A stretch of DNA of 64,000 bases from Trematomus loennbergii (GCA_012861695.1 JAAOOA010001678.1:1-64000), one strand, 5' to 3'. Shown: positions 1-15,819, numbered from the stretch's first letter. The notes: generated by a model from the sequence alone, not told the origin. Program-made: numbers and translations.

Positions 1-105
1 CTTTCTGTCTTCAGACCTGAACTTGAATCACAAAACACTAGAATGATTCACTAACCAGATGAATAAGTCTACCTCCATGTTGTTTTTCAGACTCAGAGGA
101 GCATC

Positions 106-187
106 ATGTTGAGTTTCTTGGGACTCCGTAAGGAGTCGAAGAAATCTCCGTCAGAGAAGGAAGCCGACGGAGGCTTCGTCATCGTTG
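106..187 (+). CDS. umad1: umad1 first coding exon
   Basis: The exon begins at 91 after a TTTTTCAG acceptor; the ATG is at 106. It encodes 27 residues plus one base (phase 1) and ends at a GTGAGA donor at 188. The DGGFVIV segment matches the conserved N-terminal motif of the family. Confidence 0.85.
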
Positions 188-2501
188 GTGAGAAAATAAT
201 GTTTTATGATATTAAATAAAATATTCCTGGCACTACATATCAGTTTGTATACAGCAGATCTGAAGAGGAACCTGTTGGAGGTGTGTTTATATATTATGGC
301 TCCTAATGATAGAGAGATGTCGGTAAGTATACTAAAATGCCTTTTACTTACAATTTAGGATTTATTCTATTTAATTTAATAAGTATTTCGGCAGTTTTTT
401 AAATTGTATATATTATAATAATATGTATTTATTTATGTATTATTATCTTTCTTTTCCTCTGACGTAACAAAATGAACGAGTAAAAAACAAGTTTGTATTT
501 TGAACAAAGTACCGTTACGGACATTATTGACATTTATTTTTATTTAAATGTTTGCCTTTAAAGGTAAGCTTAAGGTAACTAAGGTCATTACATACAAAGT
601 GTAAGAATAAGGTGACGATTCCTGTGTTTAATCCATATTAAGATAAGATAAGATAAGATAGGACTGTATTTATCCCAAAGGAAATGTTTGTGCCAGAGTT
701 ACAGAAACACCCAAAGTAAGTCTGTGAAAGCAGAACTCTGTTTCTGAGCTCCTACAATATTTGTTGTATTTACTGTTAGGGAATAATTGGCCCTAGTGTC
801 CTCCTTCGCCCTCTGACGCAGATGCTCAGCCTTGAGCAGCCGTTATCTCCCTTAAGGAGGGGCTGCCCTGGCAAGTTGTTGTTGTTACCAGTTTATGACC
901 GGGCAGCTCTCGGTCAGAGATAGTCATTGTTGTGGGACACCTGGAACACTCCTTCTCGGGGTGTAGATGACCCCAAGGTGTGAAATCTTCGAGGCCATAA
1001 GCGACAACTGCAAGTAATTCAGTGTCCTCAGCTGTTTAGTCTATCTAGTGAAGAATGTTCCCCTTTGCAAACTAGTTAAAACCTCCTACCAGAGAGGAGA
1101 ACCCTCAGAATTGATGTGGCATCTCAACCGTGTGGTCAACTCGTGGCTCGTGACTTGTCTTGTGAATTCTCCGGCCGAAGCTCCAAATAAACCGTCAGTG
1201 TTTGCCATCAAAGCTCCAGCTCTCCTCGTGTCTCTCTGTCCTGACTCCCATTGCTTCAGAAGTTTCCCCACACTTGCTGTGACTGATTGTGATTGTAGTC
1301 TCTTGTGATTAACGCTGTCCTCTGGCTGCCAGGAGAGACGCTGGAGGAGCAGAGGGGGAAGATTCAGAGTCCGAACATCGCTCAGCCGTCTTCAGGGTAC
1401 GTCATCGTGCAGCCGCCCAAGGTGAGGTCTCAATAAAGAGTTCATATTAATCTCATGTGGAGATTTCTAAGTGTTCAATATTTAACAAACTATCCTATAA
1501 AATATTTTGTATTGTACATTTTATTTTATATTTCTCTTTTTATTTTATTTTATCATTCTTTAATTATAAAATGGAGTAACTTTCACAGTTCCTTCGTGAT
1601 AATTAAACCCTTTCTCTCTCTCCTCTTCCTCCTCTTCCTCCTCCTCAGTCCTCCTGTCCGTACCCCTCTCTCCCCTCTGAGGTAAAGCGTCCCGCCCCTC
1701 CTCTTCCTCTTCCTCCTCTTCGTCCTCCTCCTCCTCTTCCTCTTCCTCTTCTTCCTCCTCCTCTTCCTCCTCAGTCCTCCTGTCCGTACCCCTCTCTCCC
1801 CTCTGAGGTAAAGCGTCCCGCCCCTCCTCTTCCTCTTCTTCCTCTTCCTCCTCAGTCCTCCTGTCCGTACCCCTCTCTCCCCTCTGAGGTAAAGCGTCCC
1901 GCCCCTCCTCTTCCTCTTCCTCCTCTTCGTCCTCCTCCTCATCTTCCTCCTCTTCCTCCTGCTCCTGAACCCTCTCCCTCAGTGAGACATTTTCACATTC
2001 CCATGTTTCTAAACATATTATTCTTTTCTGTATTTTATTTTATTTAACCTCAAATACTTTTTATGTTTAAATAAATATTTGTATTTAATGTTTATCTTTT
2101 TACTCTAACTTTATAAAAACGTACATATATTTATTTGTACATTCTTTAATCATGAAATGGAGCGACTCTCGCAGTTTCCCCCGTGATAATGAAACCCTCC
2201 TCTCTCTCCTCTTCCTCCTCAGGCCTCCTGTCCGTACCCCTCTCTCGCCTCTGATATAAAGCGTCCCGCCCCCCCTCCTCCTCTTCCTCCCCCCTCCTCC
2301 TCTTCCTCAGTGGGGGAGTCTTCCTCCGTCCTGCCAGACCTCCTGGAGGACGTCCCCTTCTCTCTGTCTCCTCATGTCCTCACAGTGATGTCCAGCCTGC
2401 AGCTGATCCCAGACCTGCTGCTGGACCCAGAGCTGAGCTACAACCTGAGCAGCTTCCAGTACGACTTCAGCCTGGAGAACTCCGTGCTGCACAACGCCTA
2501 G
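106..2501 (+). CDS. umad1: UMAD1, UBAP1-MVB12-associated (UMA) domain protein 1
   Basis: Three coding exons: 106-187, 1333-1421 and 2223-2501 (82+89+279 nt, 149 codons plus stop TAG at 2499-2501). The junctions have GTGAGA (188) and GTGAGG (1422) donors and pyrimidine-rich acceptors ending at 1332 and 2222, and the frame is continuous across them. The N-terminus begins MLSFLGLRKESKK and runs into DGGFVIVG, as in vertebrate UMAD1. The C-terminal UMA domain lies in the last exon (LLEDVPFSLSPHVL, then YDFSLENSVL near the end). UMA domains connect UBAP1/MVB12-type subunits to ESCRT-I in endosomal sorting; the specific role of UMAD1 is poorly known. The last exon starts with a Pro/Ser-rich linker of about 29 codons before VGESSSV. 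An acceptor at 2310/2311 would put the UMA domain out of frame with exon 2, so 2223 is the better start. The exon holding the ATG also begins with an acceptor (AG at 89-90), so at least one 5' non-coding exon lies outside the window. Glcci1 follows on the same strand, supporting the identification. Confidence 0.88.
188..1332 (+). other. umad1 intron with repeat remnants
   Basis: No coding sequence is recognised. At about 641-690 a TAAGATAAGA-type pentamer repeat runs into GGACTGTATTTATCCC, which resembles the 3' tail of teleost LINE/SINE elements inserted in reverse. From about 774 to 1310 the sequence starts TGTTAGGG and carries an AATAAA near 1187, so it could be a solo LTR. No matching direct repeat or clean CA end is visible, so that remains a guess. 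Confidence 0.3.
1333..1421 (+). CDS. umad1: umad1 second coding exon
   Basis: The acceptor is CTGCCAG and the donor AAG|GTGAGG. With the G from the preceding exon it reads GETLEEQRGK and ends VIVQPPK, leaving phase 0. An alternative acceptor three bases downstream would also keep frame and remove one residue. Confidence 0.82.
1541..2265 (+). repeat. Duplicated umad1 intron/exon segment with three mini-exon-like copies
   Basis: The tract around 1550-1690 (CATTCTTTAAT, ATAAAATGGAG, then CT-rich sequence and an acceptor) recurs at about 2140-2265 just before the last umad1 exon. In addition the unit acceptor + TCCTCCTGTCCGTACC... + GAG|GTAAAGCG occurs in tandem at 1649-1681, 1775-1807 and 1856-1888. 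Each of these is 33 nt, open in phase 0, and bounded by AG and GTAAAG. The fourth, presumably original, copy starts at 2223 and lacks the donor. The spacers are CTCTTC-type pyrimidine tracts. Confidence 0.8.
2223..2501 (+). CDS. umad1: umad1 last coding exon with UMA domain
   Basis: The acceptor is CTCCTCAG at 2215-2222. The frame is open from 2223 through a Pro/Ser-rich linker (SCPYPSLASDIKRP, then proline and serine runs) into the UMA domain and stops at TAG 2499-2501. The position matching the donor gained in the upstream copies reads GATATAAAG here, so this copy does not splice out and reads through. Confidence 0.78.
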   Translation, partial: ASCPYPSLASDIKRPAPPPPLPPPSSSSSVGESSSVLPDLLEDVPFSLSPHVLTVMSSLQLIPDLLLDPELSYNLSSFQYDFSLENSVLHNA

Positions 2502-2559
2502 TCTGCTCACTATGTCAGGGAAAAACACTTTGATTTAAAGAGTCATTACCCTGTCTTTC

Positions 2560-2910
2560 TGCTGTCCCTTTTCCTCTAGTGTCCTATAGCTGTTAGTGCA
2601 TGTAAATGGTCTGCAGAGGCTCAAATCCCTGTGATGCTGAGCCTATAGTGACATCGATAGCGCTCCAACATATTGTACGTGATAGGCTAAGAGGCGGGAC
2701 ATCTCTAAGCTGTTGACCAATCACATCAGAGCCGGCCAGCTAACCAATCAGAGCAGACTGGGCTCTGGTTTCAGACAGAGGGTGAAAAGAGGTGCTGCAG
2801 CACAAGCAGTATCAAAATCTTTAAAAAAAAAAATTCTAAATATTGACTTTCTAAATCTCAAAATTCCGACTTCCGAAAAAAAACATTCTGACTTTAAAAA
2901 AAGAATTTGA
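2560..2910 (+). repeat. Dispersed teleost repeat in umad1 3' region
   Basis: The 3' flank contains GCTCCAACATATTGTACGTG followed by GATAGGCTAA. The same words, with one mismatch, recur near 20010-20042, so this is a dispersed repeat. It ends in an A-rich stretch with repeated AATTCTGACTT-like units at about 2815-2905, a motif that also fills 21640-21975 and 23130-23275. It probably lies within the umad1 3' UTR. Confidence 0.5.
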
Positions 2911-4460
2911 ATGAGTGTCTTTCCGTGGTTTCAAGGTCTGCTTTCTGTTATTAACCACATAGCAAAGGATTATCTATTTTGTTTTGTGGAAGCACCAATA
3001 TTTGCAATATCTGGGATTCAGACGTTGTGATAACTCGTAGTGCTGTAGGTGGAAGTTAAAACAAGACGCTGGTCTACAAACTACGGACGAATTAAGAAAT
3101 TATTCTGCAAAAACCACCGGCAAAATAAAAGCCTTTATTGGAATAAACAAGTCATCAGGTAATTTAAGGACGTTGCACTTATAGCAATAACTGTAATTAA
3201 ATCTTAGTGACAACAAACTCCTTCCCATGTCATTAAACACAGTCTGCAGTAAATAAGGGACAGAAATAATAATCCAATATCTATTCATGTGCAGCATTTA
3301 GGGAATGCTTTTACTGACGAGCTCTTGTGCAATTTATATATATTTGACATTTTAGGAAACACTTTTTGAATCAAATCTCTCCTGTTTGAGTTCTGCTTCC
3401 TTTCATTTGTCGTTGCTTCATCCAGTAGTTTACCTGGGTTCATGGCACTCGTTTATATCAAACCACCAAATCGTTCTTTAGTGTCTGCACGTGTTACTCC
3501 TGCAGACATCGCCCTGTTCTCGCCGTCAGAGGATCCATGTTTACATTTAATCAAAGATACGTTTGAAACCCTTTAATAAGTGTGTGTGTGGGTGTGTTTT
3601 GCTTTTGGTTGTGTTTTAAGTGTCTGGGAAAAATCACTTATTAATTCTTTAAGAGCTGAGACTTATTCACCTTAATGGAACCAAGTACATGTTTACCTGC
3701 TGTCTTGATAAATTCATATTAATGTAAGAAACGCAGTAAAACAAAAAACATACGGACCCTCGATGTCCTAGTTTCAATTGTCAAAAACCCCAACCTGTCC
3801 TCTTGTAAGCCACTGAAATAATGAAGTCAAACTAGTATGACGTAACTCTGTTGTTATACTGATGGTGTGACTGCAGGTAAACCGACATTATCCTGACTTT
3901 AAAAGAGCAGTTCTAGTGAAAGTAGCTCAAGTTTCTGCAGCGTTGTTATTACACAGCCTCTGTATGTTCTCTTTGATTCTTGAGAAATGATGGTACTTTC
4001 ATCAACCAAGTAACAATCTCTTCTGTTGTATTGCTGTGAAATGCTGTAAAAGCACAGGACACATCACTTCTGCAGGTGTGTATGTGCAGTCCATGAATAC
4101 CACGGGTGTTTTCTTTTGAATAAGTGTGTGCATATGAGCTTTTAAAACTAGTTTTTGCTAAGTAGAAGAATGCATAAGGTGATGATTTAACCCAGGACTT
4201 GTCTATACCTTTGGATTGTTTGTACACAAACAAACCTGATGTGCCTTTAATAAACAGCCAGTCCCCGTCTAATGGTCTTTTAGGATGAAGTACGAATAAA
4301 AAAAGTTGAACCGTCTTTAATGTGTGTTTTTATTCTGTCAGTGGACACAACCTTACTATTTACACTTGTGTCTTCTTACCGGTCTTAAATTTACAACATG
4401 TTTGCATACAAATAACACGATATATTATATACACTTCATATGCTACACTTAAATATCATG
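2911..4460 (+). other. No gene seen; possible umad1 3' UTR and polyA signals
   Basis: Unique-looking AT-rich sequence. AATAAA or AATAAAA motifs occur at about 3124, 3142, 4247 and 4297. Any of these could end a long umad1 3' UTR, but none can be chosen from sequence alone. Short ORFs here resemble nothing known. Confidence 0.3.
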
Positions 4461-4469
4461 TAAGCAAAA

Positions 4470-4780
4470 CATACTCAAGTACACAATCTGAGTACTTCTA
4501 CTTTTACTCAGTACAAGATCGGAGTACTTCTACTTTTACTACAAGATCTGAGTACTTTTACTTTTTTCTACTTCTACCTTTACTACATGACCTGTACTTC
4601 TACTTTTACTCCATGATCTGAGTAGGCTACTTTTACTTTTTCTACTTCTACCTTTACTACATGATCTGAGTACTTTTACTCAAGTATAAGATCTGAGAAC
4701 TTGTACTTTTACTACATGATCTGAGTACTTATACTTTACTACCAGATCTGAGTAGCTACTTGTACTTTACTACCTGAGTA
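4470..4780 (+). repeat. Degenerate minisatellite (GAGTACTTCTACTTTTACT)
   Basis: Variants of GAGTACTTCTACTTTTACT and CAAGTACAAGATCT repeat about eight times with irregular spacing. The same repeat family forms the 33-bp arrays at 49950-50200 (opposite strand) and 52630-52915. Confidence 0.75.
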
Positions 4781-4906
4781 CTTCTCCCTCCTCTTCCTGG
4801 ATCCTCCGCTGCTGTTATCTGACAGCAGGCTGGTGCCCGGGCAGAGGCTCTCTCCGCCGGATAGCTGCATCGCCTGAACCCCCCCTGCTCTTCTGTTCGC
4901 AAAGGT
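4781..4906 (+). promoter_or_regulatory. Possible GC-rich first exon
   Basis: A GC-rich stretch (GGATCCTCCGCTGCTG, then GCCCGGGCAGAGG and CTCTCCGCCGGATAG) in an AT-rich neighbourhood ends at CGCAAAG|GTAACT, a plausible splice donor at 4907. It has no start codon in good context and could be a non-coding first exon of glcci1. The evidence is weak. Confidence 0.2.
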
Positions 4907-7016
4907 AACTTTATGCACATTCATCTAAAAATGCAACCATTGTGGTTTAAATAGCTTGGTGCTAATTTAGTGTCGTATGTGTTGTATGTAGCAAAGCTTC
5001 ACCAAACTACCTTAACAAATGTGACAATTTCACACCATTTTGTAATCATTTAACACTATAGGTGCTTTAAAAATAGACTTTACTTATTGTTTATGATCAA
5101 ATACAAGTTTTCCTTAAATTCGGGTGTGTTTAGTTTACTATAAACATTATAATAATATAAAATCCCATATTTAGCAGTTTCCCCACCATCCGTCATCAGG
5201 CGCCACGTTGTGTTTTGGTCAGAGGAAGCTAGTGGAAATATGGCTGAAGCAGCTCAAAAAATTACATTTAAAAAGAAGTAGGGCATGTTTGGAAATATAA
5301 TGTACGCCGAATTGTAAGTAGAGGGTATTCATTCACATAAAGGATGTGTTCTTTTTATTAAGCTTATATAACTTTGCAATTACCAAGTCCACCTTAAAAC
5401 GAAGTTTTCCAGAGCAGGATTCAATTTAGCGAGCATTTGGATATTACCTCCCATGTCGTGTTAGGCTAATTGTCTTTCCTTTATAATTAGGTCATAATAC
5501 ATCAGGGATCTTACCAGTGGACCATCAATAACACTGAGAATGAATATTATAATCATGCATTACATAATATAGCCTACTGTCATAGCCCGCAACCATGTTC
5601 CAGTTTCCATCATAATATCTGCAAAATGTTATTTAGCACACCTCAATTCAGGGTGTTTTGGGTGTATTATTGATGCTATAATAGCGATTCGAGCAGGATA
5701 AGTGCATGCATTTGTTATTACGTTGCACTATCCTAGCCCAGGTACATATGTGAGGGTATGGATGCCTGATGATGCAGCTCCTCTGTCGGATACTAACAGG
5801 GCTCAGTGATCCGGATCATTATCCAGATGTGCAGAATCAGCCATGAAAACACTGACAGGTTGTTGGTGATTCGTTCATTTGGGGCTCTTTACCTCCATTA
5901 AAGGGGGATATGTCGTCAGCTGGCAGCTCTATGGCAACACTGAGGCCTAGCAGATAAACACAGCAGGCCATTCCCTGCAACTGCATGTACAATACTACCT
6001 ATTATACACAGAATATACATCTCCCTGTACAAATACACAACATTATCTGTAGTAAATCCAACAAATAACATGTGTCTGCCTGCTAGTCATTACTGCATGT
6101 TTCTGTGAATGCTTTATATATATAATATGCATGAAGGCTTTGGGAGTAATAGATTACATGTGATTATATAATCAGGGTACATAAGAAAGGTAACTGTATT
6201 CAATTACAATTACATACAAAAATAAGTAATCAGATTACCGTGTAATTGAGATTACTATCAGATTACAATGTTAGAATACATTTAGAAATATAGATGGATG
6301 TGGTTTAGTATTTGAATTATTCTTTATTTAAATAACGCAGTGGGTCGACGCGTGATTTATTAATGAAAATAGATTTAGCTTTTAATTAATGATTTGTTTT
6401 TGTTTACTGTTACTACATTTTGAATATGAAATATCTTGGTCTCTACTTTGCTAAGGTTACGTTGTTACACACACTTCAGTAAAAAACATCCTATTGTTTT
6501 ACTTTCTCTTGTTTTTATTTGCATTGCATTTGATATTGAGGTAATCCAAAAGTAACAGAGAGGCATCAGGTGATAGGGCTGAACCACCTGATCAGTGGGG
6601 GCCCTCATGAGTAACAACAAATCCCCCTCTCCCTGAAACTACAGAGTGCACATTTAAATACCTCCCCAGGGGACTCCTTTCACTGTCGCACTACCAGGTT
6701 ACATTACATTTCTATTTTGGGTTTATATTAGGTCACTGATTACTTTTGTTGATGTAACTAGTTATTGTAACATGAATACACAACATTATCTGTACTGTTT
6801 CTGCAACAAACAACATGTGTGTGTCTGCTACGTCACTACTGCATGTTTCTGTGAATGATAATAAGCCTTTTAGTTCATTTAATATATAATAATATGCATG
6901 TTTAGGTATCATTGCTGTTGTGTGTTCAGGGTGTTTTAATCAGGGTGCTCAAGGTGGAGCATGAATCAGGCGAGGTGGCACAGGCAGGGTGTTCTGGACA
7001 CATGCCAATACCAATA
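4907..7016 (+). other. Intergenic, no gene seen
   Basis: AT-rich sequence without recognisable coding potential. A short ATGGCTGAAGCAGC start at 5239 stops after about 13 codons. Near 6060-6110 and 6780-6850 two similar stretches (ACATGTGTCTGC, then TACTGCATGTTTCTGTGAAT) form a diverged repeat pair. Confidence 0.5.
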
Positions 7017-7031
7017 AACACACACACACAC

Positions 7032-7078
<47 letters not shown>

Positions 7079-7134
7079 ACACACACACACACACACCACA
7101 CACAGGCACACACACACACACACACACACACACA
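7017..7134 (+). repeat. CA microsatellite
   Basis: About 118 bp of CA dinucleotides with a few CG, CC and GG interruptions. Both strands give histidine/threonine or cysteine/valine ORFs that are artefacts of the repeat. Confidence 0.97.
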
Positions 7135-7752
7135 GGCAGATAGATGCACTAGCCGTCTCGGACATTACGGATCAAATCTACTCAAATGGATCTTATTATT
7201 TACTGTTTTCATCTCACAGCTAGTTAAGTATTTGTTAGGGAATCGCTGGTATTTAACTTTAACTGTGACTCAGGAAATATATTGAGTTGAGAAATGTTGT
7301 TGATTTAAATGCCAGACTTATGCTAATGCTAAGTGTATAACATGATATTGTAATTGAATATTGATATAGTACATCTTTTTCTTCTTCTGTGTCTTCTTCC
7401 CCTACACATCCAAAACAATATCACCTGAGAGAAGGTAGCTAAACGTTCTGTACACAGTGTTATAACATGCTTTAAATCAACCCTGATAACTATAAACCTC
7501 TCACTTATTGTGTCGTTGTGAGGAGAATAAATGCAGTGTAACATGAAGCGCCCCACAGTGACTCTGAATGTAGAAACGAGATGCTCAAACGTGTGAAAAG
7601 CTCCTTTAAATAGCGCCAGGTGAATTATGTATGAGTGTTTCTGTGTGGTTTGAGGAGGTCACATGACTGCCGGGTGACCTTGTTATCCCACAGAGGTTTT
7701 TCAGCATCAATCAAATGTAGAAAAGAAACAGAAACTCAGATCTGAGTGACTT

Positions 7753-7753
<1 letters not shown>

Positions 7754-7801
<48 letters not shown>

Positions 7802-7830
7802 ACACCACACACACACACACACACACACAC
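7754..7830 (+). repeat. CA microsatellite
   Basis: About 77 bp of CA repeat with two CC interruptions near 7800. Confidence 0.97.
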
Positions 7831-8823
7831 TGCGGTTACATAATTCACACGAGGCCTGTGATTCACACACACGGGAGGAAACGCTGCAGAGGTTTTATAT
7901 CATATCGTTAGTTATTGTAGATTATAGAAGGGTCCTTTTGGGCTTCTGCACTCAACATCCACACGTATTAAAACTGAATACTTGTTTGGGATGTGGAGTG
8001 ACGCTGCGAGGAAATCAATCACAAAGAAATGTCTCAACCCATACAGCCCATCGATAGAGGATTGGTACGATATCATTTATGAAATCTTTGTAATGGAGAG
8101 AATAACCGTCTCTTTCTTTCTGACCTGAGCTCCTCCAACAATGCAACATATATAATAAAATACAAAAATACAAAATGTAAATAGAATATGATATGTACGT
8201 ACAGGAACAAATGTATATATGTAAACAAAGAAGGTCCTTCTATAGAGGAGCTGCCATGTGGATCATGTTCAGAAGATGACGTCCAGGTCTAATTCAGTCT
8301 CTGTCTGTCCTCCTGAGAGTGACCCGGACCCCCTGCTGCTCTAACAGGATTCACTAAGACCAGAACACACCAGATCACTGCAGTCCGGAAGAGGCATTAC
8401 GCGCAAACGCTCAGAGAAAACACATTGATTTTAGCCTCTTCAGACCATTGACATGCACTAGAACCTATAGAACAAACTACACCTCAAAAAGCAGAATAAG
8501 GCCTCTTTAATCTGCCCCACAAAAGAAGGAAGCTGCTGCGTAGATCAGCAGATTCAGGGGCTGATAATCTGTCGTTATTAGCGTTGCTATTTCATTCAGC
8601 TAACCTCTCTTTCTTGCGTGTTTATCTGCACTGTTAAAAGCTTGAAATGCACAAAATCAAAAGCCAAACTAAGCTAAAAGCTACAAAGAGATGCAGATGT
8701 TAGATGCTATTTCTCTCCCAGTATTAGAGTTATTATTAAACTGAGCTAACGTGCGTAAGAGAGCAATCTTTCCCACTTCGTTTTTGCTCCTTTCTGTCCT
8801 TTGGTTTTGCGCCTGGCCTCACA

Positions 8824-8897
<74 letters not shown>

Positions 8898-9398
8898 CAC
8901 ACGAGAGAGATTGTTTGTTTGTTTCGGTTCATGTATTTCAATGTTATCCTTTAAATGTCTTTTCTTCCCTGTTCTCTTCTTTTAAACACAAATAAAAGTG
9001 TCTAACCAGACGATGATGGAGACAGTTACGGCAAATAAAAGAAACATCTTAAACTCATAATGTCTCTGCAGTGCAGCGGTTAAAAAACCGTTTGGCTTCA
9101 CAACCAAAATGAACTCAGAGTATCGTGAGCTGGACTCTTTTGTACCAGCTGAGGCACAGTGACAATTCATTGACATTAATGAACAACCTATTCCATTATG
9201 TAACCAATATTCAATATTTTACACATAATTAAACAATTAAATAATCAAATAGTAAATCAACCTTTTGGCTCCTACAGTATAGTGCAGTTTGAAGCTTGAA
9301 ATGAACCAGAACATCCTGCGTACAGCGGCAGGTTCAGAGGCTAACTCTCTGTCGCTAACACTCCAAGCTAACGTCTCTTCCTGGTCTCTCCTCTGCAG
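7831..9398 (+). other. Intergenic, no gene seen
   Basis: Apart from the CA array inside it, this stretch shows no coding similarity. Sequences near 8395-8560 and 9290-9360 share short words but no clear element structure could be traced. Confidence 0.4.
8824..8896 (+). repeat. CA microsatellite
   Basis: About 73 bp of almost uninterrupted CA repeat. Confidence 0.97.
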
Positions 9399-9499
9399 CG
9401 GAAAGGACTGAATCCCTGAATTCCTGCATCTCTTCTGGGCTCTGAAGCCGGGCCGTGGCCTCCGGACCCCCATCGTGTCTGAGAGAGAAATCCACACAG
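9399..9499 (+). other. Possible non-coding exon upstream of glcci1
   Basis: A pyrimidine-rich acceptor (GGTCTCTCCTCTGCAG, AG at 9397-9398) and a donor CACACAG|GTAACA (9500) bound a 101-bp GC-rich segment. All three forward frames contain stops and there is no ATG, so it could only be a 5' UTR exon. Strand and position suit glcci1. No protein evidence supports it. Confidence 0.3.
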
Positions 9500-10200
9500 G
9501 TAACACACACACACCTTTGTACAAATTGGGATCAATAAAGTACTTCTTATCTTACCCTTTGTTTACATACGGTAAGCTGCAGGTGGCTATGAAGTCACAG
9601 AAAGACAAAGTGTTTTACTCTGCAGAGGACTGGTGGGGTCATACTGACGTATCGGGAGAAATATTGCATTAGTGTTGATTCCTTAATTATTTCTTCACTC
9701 AGTGCATTATATGTTATCATTCTAGCAGGAGGGGCGTGCGTGGACCCTGTCCCTCAGGTTAGGGTATAGGCTTCATTGATGTTAAATACATTTTGTGTGC
9801 TGTATATACAGTATGTACATATATTTTGTATGTTTCATATTTTTTAAATGATTTGTTTATTATTATTATCATTATTATTATTATTTAATATTGAATATTT
9901 GTATTATCTGTTTTAATATTTGATTCTTATTTTTATTTTATCCTTATTATTTATTTATATATATAGTTAACATTTGTTATAATCAGTTTGTATTCAGTTT
10001 GTATTCAGTTGAATAAATCTGGTTGTTTTTCGAGGAGATGTTTCACAGCAATATAAATAGATTTGGGACGTCATGAATTATTTTTAACTTCATAAGAAAA
10101 ACCAGTACGGTCACATTGCTTCAGAATTTTGGCATCGACTTATCGCTTCTAGTGACATCTTTACACACACTCTTTAACACTACATTTAACAGCTGTGTCA

Positions 10201-10201
<1 letters not shown>
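9500..10201 (+). other. Intergenic with LINE-tail-like sequence
   Basis: At 9520-9550 AATTGGGATCAATAAAGTAC is the 3' tail typical of teleost L2-like elements; similar tails occur near 24510 and 35660. The rest is AT-rich without coding signal. Confidence 0.4.

Positions 10202-10260
<59 letters not shown>
10202..10260 (+). repeat. CA microsatellite
   Basis: About 59 bp of pure CA repeat followed by ATATAT. Confidence 0.97.
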
Positions 10261-10268
<8 letters not shown>

Positions 10269-10340
10269 TTCGGTCTGATCTTATTCGTGTGTTTAACTTA
10301 TTTAAAGTACCACCATGTAAAATACTGGGCTGAGGCTACA

Positions 10341-10401
<61 letters not shown>

Positions 10402-10411
10402 ACACACACAC
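10341..10411 (+). repeat. CA microsatellite
   Basis: About 70 bp of CA repeat, 80 bp after the previous one. Confidence 0.97.
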
Positions 10412-10447
10412 TCTCTGTTTGATGTCAGAGGTGTGTGTCTGCTGCAG

Positions 10448-10675
10448 AAAACCCTGAGGAGTGTGTGAGGGAAACAGGAACTGGTTCAGAGAGAGATCTG
10501 ATAACGAGAGTGTGTGTGAGACAGAGCGGGCATTCATGTGTGTGTTCCTAAGGAGTGTGTGTGAGGAGTGTGTGAGGGAACATGTTTGGACATGTCCTCC
10601 AGTGTACAGTATTAGACTGGGAACTCCTTCATCTCTCTGCACACCCAACACACCTGCACAGCCTGACACACACAG
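10448..10675 (+). other. Possible non-coding exon upstream of glcci1
   Basis: The segment runs from a CTGCTGCAG acceptor (AG 10446-10447) to a strong donor CACAG|GTAAGAG at 10676. An ATG at 10536 opens a frame to the donor. It would enter the glcci1 exon at 11800 in phase 2, out of frame with the conserved protein, so if used this exon is untranslated leader. Confidence 0.3.
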
Positions 10676-10959
10676 GTAAGAGTTAACATTTACTGAAACA
10701 CACACCTGAGTGAGGAGAGGAGTTTCATCTGTTTGTAAAAACAAATCCGTTTAGAGGATGCAGCTTGTGTGCAGTTGAACCAATGTTTGAATAGCATTAC
10801 AATCATTAAAATGTGTATATAAGTAAAATGTGTATCTTTAGCTAGCTAGGTTGAAAATAGAAACAGTGAAAGTTAATTAGGAGACAGTCGGTAATTAGAT
10901 TTCCTGTCAGTCTTCTATATTTTAGTGGCTCGTTTTGAGGCGTTGGCAAAAAACGTTAT

Positions 10960-11480
10960 AGCGCCCCCTATAGAGTTGCTAAAGTTCAGCCCCTTGTTGT
11001 GGTTTCACCTACAGGTCTGACATTTGGCAGGTCTATGTAGAATGGTGAGACGCACAGAAAAGCCTCTCAGGGTCATATCATAAACCCAACAGGAAGTCGG
11101 GCATTTTGAATTGTATGTGCTATTTTTGACACTTTTCACGTGCCGTACTTTAACAAACTCCTCCTACAGATTTCACCCGATCAACTCCATTTCTTCTCAA
11201 CCATTAGAAGACTTTAAGGGTCAACATTTATTAAAAGCTTTATTACATTGAACACTCTCGATGTGGCGTGGTGGAGAAAAAAGCGTAAAAGAGGAAGCTG
11301 TAACTCAAGCATATATCTTCCTAAATGCTCCATATGTCTCAGGGATGATCAGAGTCACACTTCCAAAAAGCTCCAACAATGGCAACAAGATTTCTGCTTT
11401 ATGTCCCAAACACCATCTGATTCACATGGAAATGATGAGTTATGGTGTAGAGAAGATGGCATTGCAACTTCATACTCAAA
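10960..11480 (+). repeat. Probable dispersed repeat before glcci1 exon
   Basis: The text from AGCGCCCCCTATAGAG through CCGTACTTTAACAAACTCC and the following AAAAGCTCC stretch reads like a dispersed non-coding repeat common in fish genomes. I saw no terminal repeats and no second copy in this window. ORFs across it run into the GT array and are not genes. Confidence 0.3.
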
Positions 11481-11501
11481 GGGGTTGGTAAGTGTTAAAA
11501 T

Positions 11502-11795
<294 letters not shown>

Positions 11796-11799
11796 GCAG

Positions 11800-15478
<3,679 letters not shown>

Positions 15479-15574
15479 GAAAGGCCTCTGAGACTTTACT
15501 GTCCCCCCCCCCCTATCTCTGCATGACACCAACGAAGAAGAAGAGACACCAACGAAGAAGAAGAAGAAGAAACG

Positions 15575-15661
15575 CAGTGGTTCCCAACCGGGGGTTTCTT
15601 TAGGGGGACGTAGAAAGATTAGGGATATATTTCACACACAAAAACATTTAGACGTGAATTT

Positions 15662-15705
<44 letters not shown>

Positions 15706-15819
15706 CTGTTCACACACTTTCTCGCTCTCTCCCTTTCACACACACACTTTCTCTCTCTCCCACACACACACCTACTATCTATCTCCCATTCACACACACA
15801 CATGCACACACTCTTTCTC

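Noticed and set aside
774..1310. Solo LTR in the umad1 intron
   Set aside because: It has a TG start and an internal AATAAA, but there is no convincing CA end or target-site duplication. Kept only as a possibility.
2311..2501. Acceptor at 2309-2310 as start of the umad1 last exon
   Set aside because: It would enter the exon in phase 0 and read out of frame to an early stop. Starting at 2223 joins exon 2 and the UMA domain in one open frame.
10536..10675. Coding first exon of glcci1 starting at ATG 10536
   Set aside because: Its frame reaches the donor in phase 2 and does not match the conserved frame of the exon at 11800.
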